64,000 nucleotides of DNA from positions 62,001 to 126,000 of the forward strand of contig NZ_JAIWYX010000010.1 of the NCBI RefSeq assembly GCF_020251205.1, given 5' to 3'. Position numbers and translations under genes: made by a program. Below are positions 1 to 7,138 of the stretch, in pieces. Source of the DNA: Arthrobacter sp. M4 (lineage in GTDB: Bacteria > Actinomycetota > Actinomycetes > Actinomycetales > Micrococcaceae). Each line of letters opens with the position of its first letter. The stretch's first letter is position 1. The notes below the pieces were generated by a model, which was not told the origin of the DNA, ran no database searches, and saw nothing but the letters and a program-made list of their open reading frames with translations.

Positions 1-320
1 CAGGAGATGTTGAACGGGACGGAGACGATGTCCCCGACCTTGATGAATTCGACGTCCGGGCCCACTTCCACCACTTCGCCGGTGATTTCATGGCCCAGGA
101 CGAGGTCGCGGGGCGCGGTGGTGCGGCCGCGGACCATGTGCTGGTCCGAGCCGCAGATGTTGGTGGTCACGGTCCGCAGGATCGCCCCGTGCGGGACTTT
201 GCGGCCCACGTTGGCCTGGTTTACACCCGGGCCGTCCTTCAGTTCGAACGTCGGATAGTCCGTGTCGATGACCTCCACGACGCCGGGTTCCTTGTAAGCA
301 ACTGCTCTGTTACCTGACAT
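1..320 (-). CDS. fdhA: Glutathione-independent formaldehyde dehydrogenase, N-terminal part (gene runs off the left edge)
   Basis: A zinc-dependent medium-chain alcohol dehydrogenase of the Pseudomonas-type NAD-linked formaldehyde dehydrogenase family, which oxidises free formaldehyde to formate. Only the first 106 residues are inside the window. They include TNICGSDQH (catalytic zinc Cys56) and the GHE motif (His77-Glu78), and the AVAYKEPGVVEV start is family-typical. The ATG at 318-320 follows a strong GAGGAGG Shine-Dalgarno. It lies downstream of the HbpS-like gene on the same strand, next to sarcosine and dimethylglycine oxidation genes, which release formaldehyde when THF is limiting. I infer detoxification of that formaldehyde. 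A large hairpin at 358-428 lies just upstream. The family call is confident; the rest of the gene is not visible. Confidence 0.88.
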   Translation of the reverse strand, partial: MSGNRAVAYKEPGVVEVIDTDYPTFELKDGPGVNQANVGRKVPHGAILRTVTTNICGSDQHMVRGRTTAPRDLVLGHEITGEVVEVGPDVEFIKVGDIVSVPFNIS

Positions 321-357
321 GGTCCCTCCTCAGGGAATGCTGTTGGTTATTTGGTTC

Positions 358-428
358 GTTGCCCGAGAGCGGTGTTTCGGCAATTACCTCCCCAGGTATC
401 GGCCACCGAAACACCTTTCACGGGCAAC
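358..428. promoter_or_regulatory. Compound inverted repeat upstream of formaldehyde dehydrogenase
   Basis: An 8-bp outer stem (GTTGCCCG 358-365 with CGGGCAAC 421-428) and a 10-bp inner stem (GGTGTTTCGG 371-380 with CCGAAACACC 406-415) are separated by a 5-nt internal loop on each side. It ends about 40 nt before the fdhA start codon. It could be an operator, an mRNA leader structure or a terminator; it lacks a T-run. The structure is read directly; its role is not known. Confidence 0.5.
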
Positions 429-466
429 GAGCCTGGCCAGCTCTTCGAAGAAGAAGTGGCCGAGCG

Positions 467-496
467 GCGGGAGGCCGTGGAGCGCCGGCCTCCCGC
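467..496 (-). terminator. Hairpin after the HbpS-like gene
   Basis: A perfect 10-bp stem (GCGGGAGGCC 467-476 with GGCCTCCCGC 487-496) and a 10-nt loop lie 5 nt past the stop of the HbpS-like gene. There is no T-run, so it is either a weak terminator or an mRNA-end stabiliser. Confidence 0.45.
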
Positions 497-501
497 ACGA
501 A

Positions 502-906
502 TTACAACTGGGCAGATGCGCCCGCGGTTGCGACGGCGTGGTCGTTTTCTACCGTGCTTCCGCTGACGCCGATGGCGCCAATGATGTCCCCGTTGGAGCC
601 CTTCAGCAGAACACCGCCCGGGAAAGTGATGAGGCCTCCATTGGACACTTCGATGTTGTAGAGTGGGCCACCCGGTTGCGACAATTCACCGATTGAACCG
701 GTGGCCATGTCGAAGTAGCGCGCGGTGCGGGCTTTCCTGATGGAAATGTCGATACTTCCGAGCCAGGCGCCGTCCATGCGGGTGAACGCCTTGACGTTGC
801 CGCCGGCATCCACGACGGCGATGTTCATAGCCGTGCCGTTTTCCTTGGCGGCGTCGCGCGCAGCAGCGAGCACGGCGTCGGCTTGGGCTTGGGTGATATC
901 GGACAT
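502..906 (-). CDS. GlcG/HbpS family (DUF336) heme-binding-like protein
   Basis: A 134-residue single-domain protein of the GlcG/HbpS family. It has the family features VVDAGGNVKAFTRMDGA (residues 31-47) and a C-terminal glycine-rich GAIGVSGSTVENDH segment. Members have been linked to haem binding or redox sensing (HbpS in Streptomyces) or are co-transcribed with oxidases (GlcG), and the biochemical role is generally unclear. No signal peptide is visible, so it should be cytoplasmic. The ATG at 904-906 follows AAGGAG at good spacing. It precedes fdhA on the same strand. The upstream region carries two copies of the GATATATC-type site shared with the sarcosine operons, so I infer co-regulation with them. 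Confidence 0.8.
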   Translation of the reverse strand: MSDITQAQADAVLAAARDAAKENGTAMNIAVVDAGGNVKAFTRMDGAWLGSIDISIRKARTARYFDMATGSIGELSQPGGPLYNIEVSNGGLITFPGGVLLKGSNGDIIGAIGVSGSTVENDHAVATAGASAQL

Positions 907-1069
907 GGAACTCTCCTTTCTAGCAGTGGTTTGGTGGTGTGCTGTCCTGCTTTGTTGCGGTTGGATCTGGTCAAATCCCCTTTTTTGGGGAGACGTGAAC
1001 GACTCTGCGATGGGTCGTTAGGCTCTGTGGTGGCTGTTCTGGTGCCACCCGAAAAAGGGTTCGCAGCAC

Positions 1070-1102
1070 TGATATGTCGAATATAGCGGTAAAGATATAT
1101 CA
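1070..1102 (-). promoter_or_regulatory. Paired GATATATC-type operator sites upstream of the HbpS-like gene
   Basis: TGATATGTCG at 1070-1079 and AGATATATCA at 1093-1102 sit about 165-195 nt upstream of the HbpS-like start. They resemble the perfect palindrome TGATATATCA at 5124-5133 and 11390-11399. The inferred binders are the GntR proteins of this island. Confidence 0.5.
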
Positions 1103-1173
1103 GAGGGAACCCTTTGGAGGTTATCAATCCATTGGCTTCTGGAAAGGCACCCTGCTTGACGCTGCGTCTTCGG

Positions 1174-1791
1174 CTATCGTCCCAGAATCAGGCTTAGCGC
1201 TTCGGCCCGGGCAGCCGGTAGCCGGAGCTCGCCGCGAACAGCGGAAGTAATGGTCTTGGCGCCCGGTTTCCGCACCCCGCGCATGGACATGCACAGATGT
1301 TCGCATTCGACGACGACAATCGCCCCGAGCGGGCGCAGCGCCGTGACCAGTGCATCGACCACCTGGGTGGTCAACCGTTCCTGGACTTGTGGCCTGCGGG
1401 CAAAGGCGTCCACAAGCCTGGCCAACTTGCTGAGGCCAGTCACCAAACCCTCCGACGACGGAATGTAGCCCACGTGGGCAACGCCGTGGAACGGCACCAG
1501 ATGGTGCTCACAAGTGCTGTAGAACGGTATGTCCTTGACGATGACCAGTTCCTCGTGGCCCAGGTCGAAGGTCTTGTCCAGGATGTCCAAGGGGTCTTCG
1601 TGCAGGCCGCCATACATTTCCGCGGCGGCCCGGGCAACCCTGGCGGGTGTATCTGAAAGCCCTGACCTGTCCGGGTCCTCCCCGATGGCGAGGAGGAATT
1701 CCCGGACAGCCCGTTCAACACGTGGTTGGTCAACGCCGCGCTTCCCGTCGACGTTCTGGTCCGCATGCGCTGTTACTACTTCGTCAAGCAT
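1174..1791 (-). CDS. folE: GTP cyclohydrolase I
   Basis: Converts GTP to 7,8-dihydroneopterin triphosphate, the first step of folate synthesis. The protein is 205 residues, normal for the family. The zinc ligands are visible: Cys94 and His97 in CEHHLVPFHG, and Cys167 in EHLCMSMRG. GLSKLARLVDAFARRPQVQE is also canonical. An in-frame extension to 1914 exists but runs through the upstream coding sequence. The ATG at 1789-1791 overlaps the TGA of the molybdoenzyme gene by 8 nt, suggesting translational coupling. Placing folE in a C1-dissimilation operon suggests that it boosts the folate pool when methyl groups are stripped from dimethylglycine and sarcosine. The enzyme call is firm and the physiological reason is inferred. 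Another folE may exist elsewhere in the genome. Confidence 0.95.
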   Translation of the reverse strand: MLDEVVTAHADQNVDGKRGVDQPRVERAVREFLLAIGEDPDRSGLSDTPARVARAAAEMYGGLHEDPLDILDKTFDLGHEELVIVKDIPFYSTCEHHLVPFHGVAHVGYIPSSEGLVTGLSKLARLVDAFARRPQVQERLTTQVVDALVTALRPLGAIVVVECEHLCMSMRGVRKPGAKTITSAVRGELRLPAARAEALSLILGR

Positions 1792-4123
1792 TGACTGTTG
1801 CCTTGGCGGGTTCGAGCCGAACGATGACTGACTTGGACGTCGGGGTGCCGCTGGTGTCCGCCACAGAGTCCAGTGGAACCAGCACGTTGGTCTCGGGGTA
1901 GTACGCGGCAGCACAACCCTTCGGCGTGGAGTAGGTGACGATCCGGAAGTTCTCGGCCCGGCGCTCGGTGCCTTGGAATTCGGAGATCAGATGGACCATG
2001 TCCCCGTCACGGAAGCCCAGTTCTGCCACGTCGTTTTCGTTGACCAGGACCACCCTGCGGCCATTGTGGATGCCGCGGTAGCGGTCGTCCTTGCCGTAGA
2101 TGGTGGTGTTGTACTGGTCGTGCGAGCGAAGGGTCTGCAGGATCAGCCTTCCTTCGGGGACGCGTAGGTACTCCAGGTGGTTGCCCGTGAAGTGGGCCTT
2201 GCCTGAAGCCGTGGCGAACTCGCGGTTATCCCGTGGCGGGTGGGGCAGGACGAAGCCTCCCGGGTTTTGGATCCGTTCCTCGAAGTTCTCAAAGCCGTCG
2301 ATAACCGCCTCGATGTGCTTCCTGATCAAGGAATAGTCGTCCCTGAGCGCAAGCCAGTCCACCTTGGGGGTATTGGCAAGAGGAGTGCCGTTGGCGTCCG
2401 TGAACAACTTGTGGCCCAGCTCGCACACAATGGCCACCTCTGACTTGAGGAGATCGCTGGCGGGCTTCAGTCGGCCACGGGAGGCATGGACTGCGCTCAT
2501 CGAGTCCTCCACAGTGACCCGCTGGTCGCCGCTGCGCTGGGCGTCCCGCTCGGTCCGGCCAAGTGTCGGAAGGATCAGCGCGCGCTTGCCCACGGCAAGG
2601 TGGGAGTAGTTCAGCTTGGTTGAAATCTGCACGGTGAGGTTGGTGTTCGCCAGGGCCTGTTCCGTGATTTCAGTGTCTGGAGCTGCCTTGACGAAATTGC
2701 CGCCCATCCCGACGAAAACGCGAGCCTTGCCGTCCCGCATGGCCCGGATCGCGGCTACCGTGTCGTAGCCGTGGGCGCGCGGCGACTGGAACTGGAATTC
2801 CAGGTCCAGCTTGTCGTGGAACTTCTCCGGCATTTTTTCGAAGATGCCCATTGTCCGGTCTCCCTGGACGTTGGAATGTCCGCGGACGGGACACACACCC
2901 GCACCAGGCTTGCCGATGTTCCCCTGCAGGAGAAGGACGTTAACAACATCCCGGAGAGTGGGAACGGAGTGCTTGTGCTGGGTCAGGCCCATCGCCCAGC
3001 AGACGATTGTGGCGTTCGAGGCAAGCAGGCGTTCACCGGTGGCGTTGAGCTGCTCCCGGGTCAGTCCCGTCGCTTCAACGATTTCATCCCATTCGACCTG
3101 CTCCAGCTGCTGCAGGTAGGGCTCGATGCCCACGGTGTGATTCCTGATGAAGTGGTGGTCAAGGACCGTCTCCAGTCCGGGCGTGTTCCGCCCCGCGCGC
3201 TCCGCTTCCAGCAGGTACTTCCCGAGTCCCTGGAACAAGGCCTGGTCGCCACCGGCCCTGATCTGCAGGAAATCGTCCGTCAGTTCGGTGCCAACGAGTA
3301 CGCCAGACACGGTCTGCGGGTTCTCGAACTTCAGCAATCCGGCCTCGGGGAGAGGATTCACGGAAATGATCGCTGCGCCGTTCTTCTTGGCTTTCTCCAG
3401 GGCGCTGAGCATTCGAGGGTGGTTGGTGCCGGGGTTTTGGCCCGCCACAAAGATCAGGGATGCAGTTTCAAGGTCAGTGAGGCTTACTGAGCCCTTTCCG
3501 ATTCCGATGGTTTCAACCAGTGCGGACCCGGAGGACTCATGGCACATGTTCGAGCAGTCGGGAAGGTTGTTCGTCCCCACGCCGCGTACCAGCAGCTGGT
3601 ACGCAAAGGCGGCCTCGTTGGAGGTGCGTCCCGAGGTGTAGAAGATCGCTTGGTCCGGGTTGTCCATCGCCCTGATCTCCTGGGCGATTATTTCCAGCGC
3701 ATCGTCCCATTCGATTGGCCGGTAGTGCGTTGCCCCTTCATCCAGGACCATGGGGTGGGTCAAGCGTCCTTGCTGTCCCAGCCAGTAGTCGTCCCGCGTC
3801 TTCAGCTCAGCAACGGAATATGTTTCGAAGAATTCCGGCGAGACCCGCCTTCGTGTAGCTTCCTCCGCAACGGCTTTAGCGCCGTTTTCGCAGAACTCCG
3901 CCTTGTGGCGCTTGTCGTGCTCGGGCCAGGCGCAGCCCATGCAGTCGAATCCGTCAATCTGGTTCACGGCCATGAGCGTCTGGACACTGCGCAGCGGGCC
4001 CATCTGCTCAAGCGAGATCTTCAGGGCGTTGGTTACCGCCGGGATTCCGACCGCCTTGGTCTTCGGCTTGGTGACGGTCAGCTTCGACTCGTCGATGTTG
4101 TCACGGGGGGCTTTGGATGCCAT
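1784..4123 (-). CDS. FdhF/YdeP-family molybdopterin oxidoreductase, probable formate dehydrogenase
   Basis: A 779-residue molybdopterin-bis-MGD oxidoreductase of the FdhF/YdeP type. FDCMGCAWPEHD near residue 59 followed by FCENGAKAV is diagnostic of the YdeP branch. Only three Cys are evident there, not the four-Cys 4Fe-4S motif of classical FdhF. DCSNMCHESSG carries the Cys that aligns with the molybdenum-ligand selenocysteine/cysteine of formate dehydrogenases. PVRGHSNVQGDRTMGI and the C-terminal molybdopterin dinucleotide-binding domain are present. The ATG at 4121-4123 follows GAAGGGACC, 10 nt after the MetF-like gene, and the stop overlaps folE. PurU in the same island makes formate, so formate to CO2 is the obvious assignment. 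YdeP members are poorly characterised, so the substrate is inferred. Confidence 0.82.
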   Translation of the reverse strand: MASKAPRDNIDESKLTVTKPKTKAVGIPAVTNALKISLEQMGPLRSVQTLMAVNQIDGFDCMGCAWPEHDKRHKAEFCENGAKAVAEEATRRRVSPEFFETYSVAELKTRDDYWLGQQGRLTHPMVLDEGATHYRPIEWDDALEIIAQEIRAMDNPDQAIFYTSGRTSNEAAFAYQLLVRGVGTNNLPDCSNMCHESSGSALVETIGIGKGSVSLTDLETASLIFVAGQNPGTNHPRMLSALEKAKKNGAAIISVNPLPEAGLLKFENPQTVSGVLVGTELTDDFLQIRAGGDQALFQGLGKYLLEAERAGRNTPGLETVLDHHFIRNHTVGIEPYLQQLEQVEWDEIVEATGLTREQLNATGERLLASNATIVCWAMGLTQHKHSVPTLRDVVNVLLLQGNIGKPGAGVCPVRGHSNVQGDRTMGIFEKMPEKFHDKLDLEFQFQSPRAHGYDTVAAIRAMRDGKARVFVGMGGNFVKAAPDTEITEQALANTNLTVQISTKLNYSHLAVGKRALILPTLGRTERDAQRSGDQRVTVEDSMSAVHASRGRLKPASDLLKSEVAIVCELGHKLFTDANGTPLANTPKVDWLALRDDYSLIRKHIEAVIDGFENFEERIQNPGGFVLPHPPRDNREFATASGKAHFTGNHLEYLRVPEGRLILQTLRSHDQYNTTIYGKDDRYRGIHNGRRVVLVNENDVAELGFRDGDMVHLISEFQGTERRAENFRIVTYSTPKGCAAAYYPETNVLVPLDSVADTSGTPTSKSVIVRLEPAKATVNA

Positions 4124-4133
4124 CGTGGTCCCT

Positions 4134-5006
4134 TCAGGTCTGGGCCAGGTAGAGGGGGCGCGCTTCGCCGGGCCCGGGATGGGTGGGTTTCACAGGTTTC
4201 GGCAGCCCATCCAAAAGGGCCGGCAGCCGCTGCAAGTCATTAAAGGTATATAGGTGGAAGCCCGCGAACAGCGGGTGCCCGCCCAATCTGCCGTGGATGT
4301 CCCGGATCAGTCGGTTGCTATCGAAATGGGCGAAATCGCTGCGTCGCCACAAGGCCCTGGCAAGGCCAGTCCCGCGGGCGAGCTTCAGGGAGCGTCCCAC
4401 GCCCAAGCGGGCCCCCATCGATACAAGCTTCTTGACGGTAATTGGTCCAGGGACTCCAACCCACACGGGCAGTTCAAATCCTTGTTGGCGAAGACTGTCG
4501 AAATAGCGGGAGATCGCATCGGCGGAAAAGCACATCTGGGTGACCAGCGATGCAGCCTGGGGCGACTTCCGCTCCAATCCATTGCGGAGCTGCTGGGGAG
4601 TCAGGCCGGGGTGTCCTTCCGGATAACCGGCAACACCTACCGAGAACTCGGGTGAGAAGGCCTTGACATCGTCAATCAGCGGACCGCTCCAGGAGTACGG
4701 TCCGGCGGGTCCACGGCGATCCCCGGCGATCAGGAACAACTCCGTGACCCCGGCCTGGCCCAATTGCTCCAGGAAACCGTGCAGTTCGGCACGGCTGGTT
4801 ACGCTCCGGGCGGCCAGGTGGGGAACTGCGTGGTAACCCATCGCTGCCAGTTCAACGGCAGCCTCGACAGTCTTGGACGGGCCATGGTGGGGCAGGCAGG
4901 TGATGCTCACTGCGCCTGGTGCTTGGTAGATAGGGGGAAGCTGGGCGGCAAGGTCGCGGGAGGGCACGACTTCCAGTCGCAGCATCCCCTGAGGTTCCGT
5001 GCTCAT
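4134..5006 (-). CDS. Methylenetetrahydrofolate reductase family protein
   Basis: A 290-residue FAD-dependent TIM-barrel protein of the MetF superfamily, which reduces 5,10-methylene-THF to 5-methyl-THF. Visible features are ITCLPHHGPSKTVE near the N-terminus, the HLAARSV segment, FLIAGDRRGP, VGVAGYPEGHP and the substrate-loop motif SLVTQMCFSADA. It diverges from housekeeping MetF and resembles forms found beside dimethylglycine/sarcosine genes. It is the first gene of a three-gene operon with the molybdoenzyme and folE, with a CGGAGGGA Shine-Dalgarno, and is divergent from a GntR regulator. It could work in the reverse direction, oxidising methyl-THF, or supply methyl-THF; the sequence does not say which. 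Confidence 0.85.
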   Translation of the reverse strand: MSTEPQGMLRLEVVPSRDLAAQLPPIYQAPGAVSITCLPHHGPSKTVEAAVELAAMGYHAVPHLAARSVTSRAELHGFLEQLGQAGVTELFLIAGDRRGPAGPYSWSGPLIDDVKAFSPEFSVGVAGYPEGHPGLTPQQLRNGLERKSPQAASLVTQMCFSADAISRYFDSLRQQGFELPVWVGVPGPITVKKLVSMGARLGVGRSLKLARGTGLARALWRRSDFAHFDSNRLIRDIHGRLGGHPLFAGFHLYTFNDLQRLPALLDGLPKPVKPTHPGPGEARPLYLAQT

Positions 5007-5100
5007 TGTTCCCTCCGTGACATTGTCCGGCCCAGGTGGCGTCCGGGTGTCTTACTGATTCTCGCAGGTGGGCCATCTTATATTGGCAACGAAAGACAGC

Positions 5101-5133
5101 TTGACATTTTTATTGCAAAGTATTGATATATCA
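5101..5133 (+). promoter_or_regulatory. Promoter and TGATATATCA operator of the first GntR gene
   Basis: TTGACA at 5101-5106 is followed after 17 nt by TGATAT (5124-5129) as a plausible -10. The -10 lies inside the perfect 10-bp palindrome TGATATATCA (5124-5133). An operator overlapping the -10 predicts autorepression. The site also lies between the divergent metF-like and gntR genes and could control both. Confidence 0.6.
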
Positions 5134-5147
5134 GTTGTAGGAATATT

Positions 5148-5897
5148 ATGTTCACAGAGCCGCCGAGTCAAGGCTCTGTCCAAGGTGGAAGAAGGCGCCA
5201 GGTGAAAGGCATCGGTGAGATAGCAGTGGAGATTGGGGAGTCGGATCTGCCGCCCAGGCAGGAAGACGAATCGTATGCCGACTACGCATACCGGGTTCTC
5301 TGCGATGAGCTGATCGTGCTGGACATCAAACCGGGCGAACCGCTGAACGATGACCTAATCTCCCGGCGCCTGGGCGTTGGAAGGACGCCGATCCGCGAAG
5401 CCATGAAGCGCCTGGAAAGCGACCACCTGGTGGTGGCCTATCCCCGTCGCGGGACTTTCGCAGCCGGAGTCGATATCACCGACCTGGCCGAGATTTCAGA
5501 GATCCGCCAACTCCTGGAGCCGGCTGCTTCCGCCCGCGCCGCCAGGATGGCATCGCCGCGAACACGGCAGGAACTCAAGGAGTTCGCCCGCGAGGTGGAG
5601 CAAATCCTGGCCAGCCGGCAATCCCAGCGCGACCTCATGCGCCTGGACATGCGTGTGCACCGGACCATCTACCGTGCCACGGGTAGCCGGCACATGGAAG
5701 ACGTCCTGATCCGGTACGACAACCTGGCGACGCGCATCTGGAGCCTGGTGCTGGAGAAACTCCCGCCGGTTTCCGAACACATCGCCCAGCACATTGAGCT
5801 TCTGGAGCGGATCTCGGACGGCGAAGCCGACGAAGCAGCACGACTGACGACCAAGCACGTCTCCGACTTCGAGAACCTTATCCGCGGGGTCCTCTAA
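5148..5897 (+). CDS. GntR family (FCD/FadR-type) transcriptional regulator 1
   Basis: A 249-residue regulator. An N-terminal tail of about 35 residues is followed by a GntR winged helix (SRRLGVGRTPIREAMKRLES) and a C-terminal FCD ligand-binding domain. The FCD domain has metal/ligand positions in RLDMRVHRTIYRATG, DNLATRIW and HIELLERI. The ATG at 5148 has a weak AGGA. A GTG about 53 nt downstream, after GGTGGAAGAAGG, would remove the poorly conserved tail, so the start is uncertain. It is a paralogue of the regulator at 11475-12155: the recognition helices are nearly identical (GVGRTP-I/V-REA) and IRYDNLATRIW is shared. Control of the dimethylglycine/sarcosine island through TGATATATCA is inferred; the ligand is unknown. 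Confidence 0.88.
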   Translation: MFTEPPSQGSVQGGRRRQVKGIGEIAVEIGESDLPPRQEDESYADYAYRVLCDELIVLDIKPGEPLNDDLISRRLGVGRTPIREAMKRLESDHLVVAYPRRGTFAAGVDITDLAEISEIRQLLEPAASARAARMASPRTRQELKEFAREVEQILASRQSQRDLMRLDMRVHRTIYRATGSRHMEDVLIRYDNLATRIWSLVLEKLPPVSEHIAQHIELLERISDGEADEAARLTTKHVSDFENLIRGVL

Positions 5898-5927
5898 CAA
5901 AATAAACGCACGCCAAGCCCCCCACTG

Positions 5928-5955
5928 GCGGATGCCCGGAAGATGGGGCATCCGC
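5928..5955. terminator. Hairpin between convergent genes
   Basis: A perfect 10-bp stem (GCGGATGCCC 5928-5937 with GGGCATCCGC 5946-5955) and an 8-nt loop lie between the converging gntR gene and the last gene of the purU-dmg operon. It could serve both directions. Confidence 0.5.
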
Positions 5956-5971
5956 TGCAGTAAGGGCAGGT

Positions 5972-6250
5972 CTATGCGTTTGCGCGCGCCCCAGCCACGG
6001 GGGCAGTTTCGCTCGGCACCGTATCCATCGTGACCAGGCCACCGTCCTCACGGAGAAACATCTTCCGCCCGCGGCCACCCACTTGGACCAGCCACAACAC
6101 CGAGCCGTCTTCCGTCACGTCGTCGATCCAACCGCTGTGTAGCACGGAATGTGAATCCACAACGGTGACAAGATCGCCCGGTGCCAGTTCCCGCCAATCC
6201 GGGACCACCGCCGTCGTACTCTTCCGGCCGTTACCGCTGCCGTAAGTCAT
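5972..6250 (-). CDS. Small SH3/Tudor-like hypothetical protein, paralogue 1
   Basis: A 92-residue protein with no recognised name. The core, roughly residues 18-65 (DWRELAPGDLVTVVDSHS then HSGWIDDVTEDGSVLWL and GRGRKMF), reads as short alternating beta strands, as in an SH3-like barrel. The same pattern (G-x-x-V-x-V, about 10 residues, G-x-V, then a short spacer, LWL/LWI/FWI and G-x-x-R-x-L/M-F/L) recurs in the products at 20151-20333 and 33110-33466. It follows folD by 12 nt on the same strand and closes the purU-dmg-fchA-folD operon. The ATG at 6248-6250 follows a GGGGG Shine-Dalgarno. Function is unknown; no catalytic residues are evident, so a binding or regulatory role is more likely than catalysis. 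Confidence 0.7.
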   Translation of the reverse strand: MTYGSGNGRKSTTAVVPDWRELAPGDLVTVVDSHSVLHSGWIDDVTEDGSVLWLVQVGGRGRKMFLREDGGLVTMDTVPSETAPVAGARANA

Positions 6251-6262
6251 GATGCCCCCGGC

Positions 6263-7138
6263 TCACGCAACCGCCCCGGGCACCAAGGAGCTTGACTGCT
6301 CCCGGGCGGCGGCGGTTGTGTGCAGCAAGAGAAGCGACGTAGTGACGGTTCCGACGCCGCCGGGAACGGGCGTCAGGGATGCCGCCACGGCGCTGACGCT
6401 TGGGGCGTCAACGTCGCCGGTCAGCGAGCCGTCTGCCAAGACGTTCGTGCCGACGTCGATGACCACGGAGCGGCTGGAAACCTGGCCACCGGTGAGCAGG
6501 CCGGGGCGCCCGGCCGCCACGACTACGACGTCGGCGTCCTTGGTGTATTTGTCCAGCGCGCCGGAGCGGGAATGGCAGATGGTCACCGTGGCGTCCTTCT
6601 TCAGCAGGAGCAGCGCCAGGGGCTTCCCGACGACGGCCGAGCGGCCCACGACCACAACGTTGCGGCCCGCGACGGGAACCTCGAAGTGGTCCAGCATTTC
6701 GATGACGGCCCTTGCCGTAGCGGGCGCGAACGCCGGCTGACCGACGGCGAGGAGGCCCAGGCTGAGGGGGTTGGCGCCGTCGATGTCCTTTTCCGGCGCG
6801 ATGTGCCGGACGAGTTCGTCCACGCGTACGCCGGCCGGCAGCGGAGTCTGGAGGATGATTCCATTCACCGACGGCTCCGCGCTGAGGTCGTCCAGAACCC
6901 TGATGAGGACCTGCTCCGTGGCATCGGGACCGAGGTCAACGAGGCGGCAGGCTATACCCGCGGCTTCGGCAGCGCGCTCGATGGAACGGACGTACCAGTG
7001 CGTGGAGCCGTCGTCCGTGGCGACCACCACGGCAAGCGTGGGGCGCAGGCCTTCTTCCACGAGTGCCTTGGCTTCGGCCTTGGCCTTCTCCTTGATGAGC
7101 CTCGCCAGGTCTTTGCCGGGCAGCGGGGTGGCGGTCAT
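6263..7138 (-). CDS. folD: FolD-family methylenetetrahydrofolate dehydrogenase lacking the cyclohydrolase lysine
   Basis: A 291-residue FolD homologue: NADP-dependent 5,10-methylene-THF dehydrogenase, normally bifunctional with methenyl-THF cyclohydrolase. Visible motifs are ILQTPLPAG (substrate Gln), EKDIDGANPLSLG, the nucleotide-binding VVGRSAVVGKPLALLLL and TPVPGGVGTVT. The catalytic motif YVxSK is YVRSI here: Ile53 replaces the lysine that E. coli Lys54 and human Lys56 provide for the cyclohydrolase step, while Tyr49 is kept. Loss of that lysine abolishes cyclohydrolase but can spare dehydrogenase activity in studied homologues. The start overlaps the stop of fchA by 4 nt (ATGA), coupling it to a separate cyclohydrolase. 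I infer a dehydrogenase-only enzyme. Confidence 0.93.
   Translation of the reverse strand: MTATPLPGKDLARLIKEKAKAEAKALVEEGLRPTLAVVVATDDGSTHWYVRSIERAAEAAGIACRLVDLGPDATEQVLIRVLDDLSAEPSVNGIILQTPLPAGVRVDELVRHIAPEKDIDGANPLSLGLLAVGQPAFAPATARAVIEMLDHFEVPVAGRNVVVVGRSAVVGKPLALLLLKKDATVTICHSRSGALDKYTKDADVVVVAAGRPGLLTGGQVSSRSVVIDVGTNVLADGSLTGDVDAPSVSAVAASLTPVPGGVGTVTTSLLLLHTTAAAREQSSSLVPGAVA

Noticed and set aside
1792..1914. N-terminal extension of FolE
   Set aside because: It would overlap the molybdoenzyme coding sequence by over 100 nt and adds no conserved residues; the ATG at 1789-1791 gives the normal length.
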